A DNA stretch of 13,054 nucleotides, taken from positions 1 to 13,054 of the forward strand of contig CAJGCI010000039.1 of NCBI GenBank assembly GCA_904501855.1, written 5' to 3'. Below the pieces are notes generated by a model. That model was not told the DNA's origin. It ran no database searches and was given only the letters and a program-made list of their open reading frames with translations. Both the position numbers and the translations under genes were made by a program. Positions within the stretch are counted from its first letter, which is position 1; each line of letters starts with the position of its first letter. Positions 7,050 through 11,556 of the stretch are shown here, in pieces. The DNA is from Oscillospiraceae bacterium. Its GTDB lineage: Bacteria; Bacillota; Clostridia; Oscillospirales; Oscillospiraceae.

Positions 7050-7070
7050 AGTAAAAGAGTGTGTTATTCT
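7042..7070 (+). promoter_or_regulatory. Near-consensus extended -10 promoter of the XRE repressor unit
   Basis: A perfect -35 TTGACA (7042-7047), a 17-bp spacer and -10 TATTCT (7065-7070) preceded by the TG extension at 7062-7063. The predicted transcription start falls near 7077, inside operator O2. This is the strongest promoter in the window by sequence and is flanked on both sides by matching palindromes. Confidence 0.88.
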
Positions 7071-7073
7071 GCA

Positions 7074-7095
7074 GATGTAAAGGGAACTTTACATC
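7074..7095. promoter_or_regulatory. Operator O2, perfect palindrome over the transcription start
   Basis: GATGTAAAG (7074-7082) and CTTTACATC (7087-7095) form a perfect 9-bp inverted repeat with spacer GGAA, placed just after the -10 box. The centre is 46 bp from that of O1. If transcribed, the same bases would form a 5'-end stem capped by a GNRA-type loop. Repetition of the motif upstream of the promoter, outside the transcript, argues that the primary role is as a DNA operator. Confidence 0.85.
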
Positions 7096-7115
7096 ATTGA
7101 GAAAGAGGTGAGAGC

Positions 7116-7328
7116 TTGAAAAACCGAATCGAAGAGATCCGCAAGGAGAGGGGGATCCTCCAGGAGGAATTCGCCAAGGCCATGGGTGTTTCCCGGCAGA
7201 CCATCAGCTCTCTGGAGCGTGGACGGTACAATCCCTCCATCTTGCTTGCGTATCATATTGCAAAGTATTTTGACATGACCATAGAGGAGGTCTTCCAGTT
7301 TGAGGAGGACCCCGAAGGAGGTATCTGA
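7116..7328 (+). CDS. Small XRE-family helix-turn-helix repressor
   Basis: A 70-residue protein that is almost entirely one HTH_3 (Cro/CI-type) domain: MKNRIEEIRKERG, then the helix-turn-helix at about 15-36 (LQEEFAKAMGVSRQTISSLE), then the family hallmark RGRYNPSILLAYHIAKYFDMTIEEVF. Such proteins bind DNA as dimers. It starts at TTG 7116 with GAGGTG at 7105-7110. Two copies of one palindrome flank its promoter, which strongly suggests negative autoregulation. The stop is two bases before the next start, and AAGGAGGT at 7315-7322 within this gene is the ribosome site for the next, so the pair is one operon. There is no effector domain, so the inducing signal may come through the membrane partner. 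Confidence 0.93.
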   Translation: MKNRIEEIRKERGILQEEFAKAMGVSRQTISSLERGRYNPSILLAYHIAKYFDMTIEEVFQFEEDPEGGI

Positions 7329-7330
7329 AC

Positions 7331-7735
7331 ATGAGCAGAAACGATAAGCGTTTTTTGGCCAATATCATAGAGATCGTCATCGGAGCAGTCCTGCTGGTGC
7401 TGGGAATCATCGGCATCATCGATGAGTTCTGGACGGGGATGGGAACGGCTCTGATCGTGGTAGGTATGCTGATGTTTATCCGCCAGATCCGTTACCGCAC
7501 CAATGAGGATTTCAAGGAAGAAATGGATATCAGGGAGAAGGATGAACGGAACAGATACATCGCCATGAAAGCCTGGTCCTGGGCCGGGTATCTGTTCGTG
7601 ATGCTCGCCGCCGTGGGCACCATCCTCATGAAGATCCTGGGACAGGAGACCATCATGATGGTGCTGTCCGGATCCGTGTGTGTCATCCTGGTGTTCTACT
7701 GGGTCTCCTACATGATCCTGCAGAAGAAATACTGA
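7331..7735 (+). CDS. Four-TM membrane protein partnered with the XRE repressor
   Basis: A 134-residue integral membrane protein with four hydrophobic segments at about residues 10-30, 36-52, 80-102 and 107-129. A charged cytoplasmic loop lies between the second and third (TNEDFKEEMDIREKDERNRYIAMKA). The DERNRYIAMKA loop resembles that of DUF2178-like proteins, which commonly sit next to small XRE regulators in Firmicutes; the family assignment is tentative. No enzymatic motif is visible. Translation starts at ATG 7331 behind AAGGAGGT with 8-base spacing, two bases after the repressor stop, so strong co-expression is expected. A possible role is to sense an envelope condition and influence the repressor. 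The gene ends just before a strong terminator. Confidence 0.82.
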   Translation: MSRNDKRFLANIIEIVIGAVLLVLGIIGIIDEFWTGMGTALIVVGMLMFIRQIRYRTNEDFKEEMDIREKDERNRYIAMKAWSWAGYLFVMLAAVGTILMKILGQETIMMVLSGSVCVILVFYWVSYMILQKKY

Positions 7736-7753
7736 TATGTCGGGCAATGATCG

Positions 7754-7784
7754 AAACCCTGTCTCACACGGAGACAGGGTTTTT
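7754..7784 (+). terminator. Intrinsic terminator of the XRE/membrane-protein operon
   Basis: A perfect 12-bp stem pairs AAACCCTGTCTC (7754-7765) with GAGACAGGGTTT (7771-7782) around loop ACACG and ends in a run of T at 7780-7784. It begins 19 bases after the stop of the membrane-protein gene. Confidence 0.93.
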
Positions 7785-7808
7785 GATATCTCGGGAAACA
7801 GGTTGCAC

Positions 7809-7837
7809 TTGAGTTCACGACGGGACAATGATATATT
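7809..7837 (+). promoter_or_regulatory. Candidate promoter of the redox operon
   Basis: TTGAGT (7809-7814; 4 of 6 consensus) is followed after 17 bp by TATATT (7832-7837; 5 of 6). It lies just after the preceding terminator. The predicted start near 7844 is downstream of ATG 7828, which supports GTG 7894 as the true first codon of the operon. Confidence 0.5.
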
Positions 7838-7857
7838 TAGCAGAGCAATACGAACCG

Positions 7858-7876
7858 CCCCGAGGAACGTTCGGGG
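7858..7876 (+). promoter_or_regulatory. Leader hairpin just before the ribosome site of the zinc-ribbon gene
   Basis: CCCCGA (7858-7863) pairs with TCGGGG (7871-7876) around a 7-base loop. It lies five bases before the ribosome site GGAGG (7882-7886). There is no T-run, so it is not a terminator. It could influence translation or stabilise the 5' end of the message; no known riboswitch is recognised. Confidence 0.4.
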
Positions 7877-7893
7877 CCAATGGAGGAAAACAC

Positions 7894-8118
7894 GTGGATA
7901 TATACGAAGAGATCGAACTGGAAGACTGCCCGTACTGCGGAGGCGCCGGCCTGCTGGAGGAAGAAGGCGGATGGAGCTGGTATGTGATGTGCATGGACTG
8001 CGGATCCCAGACGGCGTCCTTTGACTTCAAGACCCGGGATGAGCGGAAGGCAGCGGCACAGAAGGCCGCCAATCTCTGGAATATGGGAAAGGTAGTCCGG
8101 AGCGATCTGGGCGAATAA
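7894..8118 (+). CDS. Lar-like zinc-ribbon protein
   Basis: A small cytoplasmic protein of 74 residues. Two CXXC knuckles, CPYCGG at 12-17 and CMDCG at 33-37, form a probable zinc ribbon. A short helix ending in AAQKAANLWN follows, which is the layout of the Lar restriction-alleviation family (CPFCGG..., C..CG, A..WN). Lar of the E. coli Rac prophage modulates type I restriction, but many bacterial relatives have no known role and no phage genes are seen here. GTG 7894 is chosen because GGAGG lies seven bases upstream. ATG 7828 would add 22 residues but lacks a good ribosome site and lies before the predicted transcription start. Only 19 bases separate it from the thioredoxin gene, so it is probably the first gene of the redox operon. 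Confidence 0.82.
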   Translation: MDIYEEIELEDCPYCGGAGLLEEEGGWSWYVMCMDCGSQTASFDFKTRDERKAAAQKAANLWNMGKVVRSDLGE

Positions 8119-8137
8119 GACAGAAGGGGGCATTCCT

Positions 8138-8722
8138 GTGAAAGCAAGATACCCTGTAATTGCTATACTGATCCTGTCGCTGCTGCTGTGTCTTGCCGGC
8201 TGCGGCAGCACGGCAGCGGAGAACACCCCGGGGTCCGTGGAGACGGTGACGGATTCTGCGAAGGAAAGCGGCGCTCTGAACGATTTCACGACTGAGACGC
8301 TGGACGGTTCGGAGTTTTCCCCGGAGACGCTGGCTGCCGCGGATCTTACGGTACTGAACATCTGGCAGACCACCTGTCCGCCCTGCATCCGGGAGATGCC
8401 GGAACTGGCGGAACTGGAGAAGGAACTGCCGGAGCGGGTGCGCTTTGTCACCTGGTGCCTGGACGGTTCCTACGCGGAGGAGGAGACCCGGTCCATCCTG
8501 ACGGATGCCGGCTTTGAGGGCACCACCATCATTGCCGCCGACGGGGATCTCATGACATTCCTGCAGACGGTACAGTATACTCCCACCACGGTGTTTATCG
8601 ACAGTGAGGGGAATCTCATCGGAGAACCGGTGATCGGCGCGTTCCAGAAGCCAAAGGTCATGTATATGCAGAAGATCAACGAAATGCTCAGTGCACTGGG
8701 AAAACAGGAGCTGGCGGCATGA
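8138..8722 (+). CDS. TlpA/ResA-like thioredoxin lipoprotein
   Basis: An extracytoplasmic thiol-disulfide protein of 194 residues. It has a lipoprotein signal peptide with lipobox LAGC (lipidated C22), a flexible Ser/Thr/Glu-rich spacer (23-48), then a TlpA-like redoxin domain. The active site WQTTCPPC (C80, C83) and the probable cis-proline loop TPTT (P149) are present. It should reduce or oxidise exported protein thiols at the outer face of the membrane. GTG 8138 is preceded by AGAAGGGGG (8122-8130). The stop TGA (8720-8722) overlaps the ATG of the CXXC protein at 8719, so the two are translationally coupled. No cytochrome c genes or CcdA/DsbD-type electron donor are visible nearby; the downstream iron-sulfur membrane protein may serve instead. 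An additional cysteine, C107, lies outside the motif. Confidence 0.93.
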   Translation: MKARYPVIAILILSLLLCLAGCGSTAAENTPGSVETVTDSAKESGALNDFTTETLDGSEFSPETLAAADLTVLNIWQTTCPPCIREMPELAELEKELPERVRFVTWCLDGSYAEEETRSILTDAGFEGTTIIAADGDLMTFLQTVQYTPTTVFIDSEGNLIGEPVIGAFQKPKVMYMQKINEMLSALGKQELAA

Positions 8723-8865
8723 AGAAGAAAACAGCAACCATCATACGCTGGGGGATCCTGATTCTCGCAGCGTGTTTTATTATCCTGGGGATCGTGACGG
8801 AAGAGCCCGTCCTCATCCTTCAGAAGGCGGTGAGAGTATGTCTGGAATGCATTGGGATCGGATAG
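8719..8865 (+). CDS. CD1871A-family small CXXC membrane protein
   Basis: A 48-residue protein. A basic N-terminus (MKKKT) is followed by one transmembrane helix (about 9-26), then a short tail ending CLECIGIG with a CXXC pair. The size and the C-terminal CLECIGIG signature match the CD1871A family of CXXC motif-containing proteins known from Clostridia, whose function is not established. By the positive-inside rule the CXXC should face outside or lie at the membrane surface, near the TlpA-like lipoprotein. Its ATG overlaps the preceding stop, with AGGAG at 8706-8710. Its own end overlaps the next gene by 28 bases, so all three should be co-translated. Possible role: a thiol relay between the iron-sulfur protein and the thioredoxin (inference). 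Confidence 0.88.
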   Translation: MKKKTATIIRWGILILAACFIILGIVTEEPVLILQKAVRVCLECIGIG

Positions 8866-9707
8866 ATCCCGGAGGACAGGGAAGACTTCGCCTCACCATC
8901 CAGATCGTCACGGCGGTGATCCTCAACGGCTACGCCGCGGGATTTGCCGGGGGGAAGATCTATGCCGGTGACCTGAAGAAGGTATGTGTTCCGGTGCTCA
9001 ACTGCTACTCCTGCCCCGGTGCGGTGGGTTCCTGTCCCATCGGAGCTCTGCAGACTCTGCTGGGCTCACATGGAAGGTTTCCCTTCTATGTGCTTGGGAC
9101 TCTGATGCTCTTCGGAATCCTGCTGGGACGGGCCGTGTGCGGATTTCTCTGTCCCTTCGGACTGGTGCAGGATCTGCTGGGAAAGATCCCGGTAAAAAAG
9201 CTGCGTGTTCCGAGGAGGATCGACCGGCCGGCAAGGTATGTGAAATATATCGTGCTGGCACTGCTGATCCTGATCCCGGTCCTGTCAAAAGTCGGGGAGC
9301 CGGTATTCTGCAAGTATCTGTGTCCGGCAGGAACCCTGGAAGCGGGGCTCCCGCTGATGATCGCTGATCCGGCACTGAGGGTGCTGCGTGGTGCGCTGTA
9401 TCACTGGAAGATCGCGCTGCTGGTGATCATTCTGGTGTCGGCGGTCTTTATTCCCCGGTGCTTCTGCCGGTATCTGTGCCCGCTGGGTGCCTTCTATTCC
9501 TTCTTTCAGCGCTTCAGTTTCTGTCAGATGGAGGTACTGGAAGATCGTTGTGTGGGATGTCACAAGTGCAATGACGCCTGTCCCATGGCACTGGATGTGA
9601 CGAGGGAGATCCAGTCCGGGGAATGTATCGGCTGCGGAAGATGCAAAGCCGTCTGCCCGGAAAAGGCCATCGGCAGGGGATGGAAGAGCCATTCGGTTAA
9701 GGTATAA
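8838..9707 (+). CDS. Membrane 4Fe-4S polyferredoxin (NapH/CcoG/YccM-like)
   Basis: A 289-residue integral membrane iron-sulfur protein, probably an electron carrier. Several hydrophobic segments (about 19-38, 83-103, 134-152, 190-206) alternate with CP motifs characteristic of NapH/NosR-type proteins: CYSCP (56-60), CGFLCPFG (101-108), CKYLCPAG (158-165) and CFCRYLCPLG (208-217). The C-terminus carries two ferredoxin clusters: C238/C241/C244/C248 (CVGCHKCNDACP) and C263/C266/C269/C273 (CIGCGRCKAVCP). ATG 8838 lies within the preceding gene, with a GGTGAG site; ATG 8847 is an alternative, and starts further upstream lie wholly inside the small CXXC gene. The likely route is from a cytoplasmic donor, through these clusters, to membrane or extracytoplasmic thiols. 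It is the last gene of the redox operon. Confidence 0.92.
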   Translation: MSGMHWDRIDPGGQGRLRLTIQIVTAVILNGYAAGFAGGKIYAGDLKKVCVPVLNCYSCPGAVGSCPIGALQTLLGSHGRFPFYVLGTLMLFGILLGRAVCGFLCPFGLVQDLLGKIPVKKLRVPRRIDRPARYVKYIVLALLILIPVLSKVGEPVFCKYLCPAGTLEAGLPLMIADPALRVLRGALYHWKIALLVIILVSAVFIPRCFCRYLCPLGAFYSFFQRFSFCQMEVLEDRCVGCHKCNDACPMALDVTREIQSGECIGCGRCKAVCPEKAIGRGWKSHSVKV

Positions 9708-9720
9708 ACTGTATAGAGAA

Positions 9721-9758
9721 GACCCTTTCTGCCGAAATCTGTGATGGCGGAAAGGGTC
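9721..9758 (+). terminator. Terminator of the redox operon
   Basis: GACCCTTTC (9721-9729) pairs with GAAAGGGTC (9750-9758), extended by GCC/GGC and one G-U pair to 13 bp around a 12-base loop. It is followed by an A/T-rich tail (ATATTATTAAAG) rather than a pure T-run. It begins 13 bases after the polyferredoxin stop. The opposite strand has a GAGAAG-type tail, so the hairpin mainly serves the plus strand. Confidence 0.68.
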
Positions 9759-9769
9759 ATATTATTAAA

Positions 9770-9805
9770 GAGCGCATCACAAATCCCCCAACCTGTGATG
9801 CGCTC
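9770..9805. terminator. Perfect 12-bp hairpin at the convergent junction
   Basis: GAGCGCATCACA (9770-9781) pairs perfectly with TGTGATGCGCTC (9794-9805) around the pyrimidine-rich loop AATCCCCCAACC. Neither side has a real T-run; the minus-strand tail reads CTTTAATAAT. It may back up the neighbouring terminators in both directions, or be a DNA-level palindrome such as a protein site. Confidence 0.5.
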
Positions 9806-9837
9806 TCCCTGCTGCCGATAAACGGTTCAGGGAACAG

Positions 9838-9871
9838 TTTTCATTTGGTTTCTAAAGTAAACCAATGAAAA
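9838..9871 (-). terminator. Hairpin directly after the minus-strand SLH hydrolase gene
   Basis: On the minus strand, TTTTCATTGGTTT (9871-9859) pairs with AAACCAAATGAAAA (9851-9838), with one bulged base and a 7-base loop. It starts one base beyond the TAG stop at 9873-9875. It is A/T-rich and lacks a T-tail beyond the stem, so terminator function is likely from position but not textbook. Confidence 0.5.
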
Positions 9872-9872
9872 G

Positions 9873-11525
9873 CTAGGTATCAAGTTTTGTCCACATTTCA
9901 ATATCTTTATTGAACTTATGCTGATGTCCCACGGCGGCTTCCATAACGTCATGGTAATACCAGACCGCAGGATCTACATCCGGGAATACGCTTTCTTCTA
10001 TGAAGTGATCCACGGATTTGATATCCGGGGTCCGTTCCAGGGCCTCGTTGAGGATGGCCACCAGCTGGGCCCGGGTCACTTTCTGATCCGGACGGAAGGT
10101 GCCGTCCGCATATCCGGCGATGAGTCCGAGCGCACTGGACTTGTCGATGGCAGCCTGTGCCCAGTGTCCGCGGATATCGGAAAAGGGAGATGCATCCGCA
10201 GTGTTCCCGTCAAACAGAGATGCGGCGATGGCTGCCACTTCCCCTCTGGTGACGGAAGCATCCGGGCGGAAAGAGCCGTCGGGATAGCCCTTCATGATGC
10301 CGAGGGCGGAGACGGCCCGGATCTGTGCCTCACCCCAGTGACCGGCAATGTCCGAAAAACCGGGGGCTGAGGCATCATCCGGCCGGTCTTTCAGAAGGCC
10401 GGAGATCATGGAGGCCACTTCGGCACGGGTAGCGCTTTTGCCGGGACGGAAGGTCCCGTCGGTGTAACCGCTGACATAGGGGTTATGTTCGGCGGTGTTC
10501 AGATATCTGGTTTCACGGACCGTGACGGGGATGCTCTCATAGGCGACAGTATCCGCCGGAAGGATCTCGAGGATCCGGTTGGCCATGGTGCGGTGTCCGT
10601 TGATGGTGGGATGGACCATTCCCAGGAGCATATCCATGTACATGCCGTTGGTAAATGCGGGAAGGTCATAGATCTCCGTTCTGGAGACATCGGCAAAGAG
10701 ATATTGCCCGGAAAAACGGCTGCCCTGCTTCATGTAGCTGTTCATGGCGGCGGTGATCAGGTCAAAGGCCCTGCCGATGGTGATGAGGGAGGCATCGGTG
10801 AGTTTCGTGGTCTTCAGAGGGTTGTACATGCCCACGGCCACTAAAGTCACATCCGGATTGATGGCATAGATATCTTCCATGATGCAGTCCCAGTTCTCAG
10901 TAAAGTTCCGGTATCCTTCCCACATGCCCTGTACGAATCCCGTGACGATCCCGGTGAGAGATTCCGCGGTTCCTGCAAGACTTAGCAGGGTGGAGAGAGC
11001 CTGACCGTAGCTCCCGGTTTCCTCCAGGATATCCCGGACACGGTTCGTCACTTCCGTGTTTTTGGAAGCGTCGATGGCCCGGACCATTCCGTAATTGAGA
11101 ATGTCATTGGAACCGATCTCCAGGGTGATAAGATCCGATCCCTGAATGGCCGGACGGTATTCCGGCCGGTGACGGTAGACATCTTCCACACTGGTCTTGC
11201 CGATACGAAACAGATAATCATCTCCTTCGTAATCCTCTTCCAGCATATAACGCAGTTCCACGGTGCGGAATCCGGTGCGGGCCAGAGGGATCATGTCCTC
11301 CGCCACCTGATCGGCGACCAGCGCCGGGTAGGATACTGCGATTTTTGCGTACCCTTTATACTCGTAATTGTATGGACCGTATCCTGCCGGGATGCTGTCT
11401 CCCAGTACCGTATACTTACGGTAGGGCCTGGCTCCGGAGACTTCCGCAAAAACGGAGACGGATAGGACGGAGAACAGGAGCAGCATGGACAGAAACAGTG
11501 CAGTCAGACGCTTCGAATGAGTCAT
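9873..11525 (-). CDS. Secreted SGNH/GDSL hydrolase with C-terminal SLH repeats (copy 1)
   Basis: A 550-residue cell-surface esterase or lipase-like protein. The signal peptide is about residues 1-28 (ends VSVFA). The SGNH hydrolase domain (about 36-325) has block I GDSIPAG with nucleophile S44, block III GSND with N140, and block V VHPTINGH with H305. The residue three before that His is Gly302, not the usual Asp. Three SLH repeats follow, with signatures GYTDGTFRP..TRAE (353-369), GYPDGSFRP..TRGE (413-429) and GYADGTFRP..TRAQ (471-487). These bind secondary wall polymer, so the enzyme is displayed on the wall. The first repeat lacks the usual FxDIxGHW lead-in. A conserved tail follows (YYHDVMEAA...MW). 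ATG at 11525 is preceded by GGAGG at seven bases; an open frame upstream of it overlaps the neighbouring gene and is rejected. The substrate is unknown, perhaps acyl groups on envelope glycans. Confidence 0.92.
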   Translation of the reverse strand: MTHSKRLTALFLSMLLLFSVLSVSVFAEVSGARPYRKYTVLGDSIPAGYGPYNYEYKGYAKIAVSYPALVADQVAEDMIPLARTGFRTVELRYMLEEDYEGDDYLFRIGKTSVEDVYRHRPEYRPAIQGSDLITLEIGSNDILNYGMVRAIDASKNTEVTNRVRDILEETGSYGQALSTLLSLAGTAESLTGIVTGFVQGMWEGYRNFTENWDCIMEDIYAINPDVTLVAVGMYNPLKTTKLTDASLITIGRAFDLITAAMNSYMKQGSRFSGQYLFADVSRTEIYDLPAFTNGMYMDMLLGMVHPTINGHRTMANRILEILPADTVAYESIPVTVRETRYLNTAEHNPYVSGYTDGTFRPGKSATRAEVASMISGLLKDRPDDASAPGFSDIAGHWGEAQIRAVSALGIMKGYPDGSFRPDASVTRGEVAAIAASLFDGNTADASPFSDIRGHWAQAAIDKSSALGLIAGYADGTFRPDQKVTRAQLVAILNEALERTPDIKSVDHFIEESVFPDVDPAVWYYHDVMEAAVGHQHKFNKDIEMWTKLDT

Positions 11526-11556
11526 GTTGTTTCCTCCGATATTCCTGCAGCCGTCC

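Noticed and set aside
7828..7893. ATG 7828 as the start of the zinc-ribbon gene
   Set aside because: It lies before the predicted transcription start and lacks a good ribosome site. GTG 7894 has GGAGG at seven bases, and the conserved domain begins after it.
9918..10370. A 150-codon plus-strand frame opposite the SLH repeats of copy 1
   Set aside because: It is antisense to clear SLH motifs, with no ribosome site or recognisable product.
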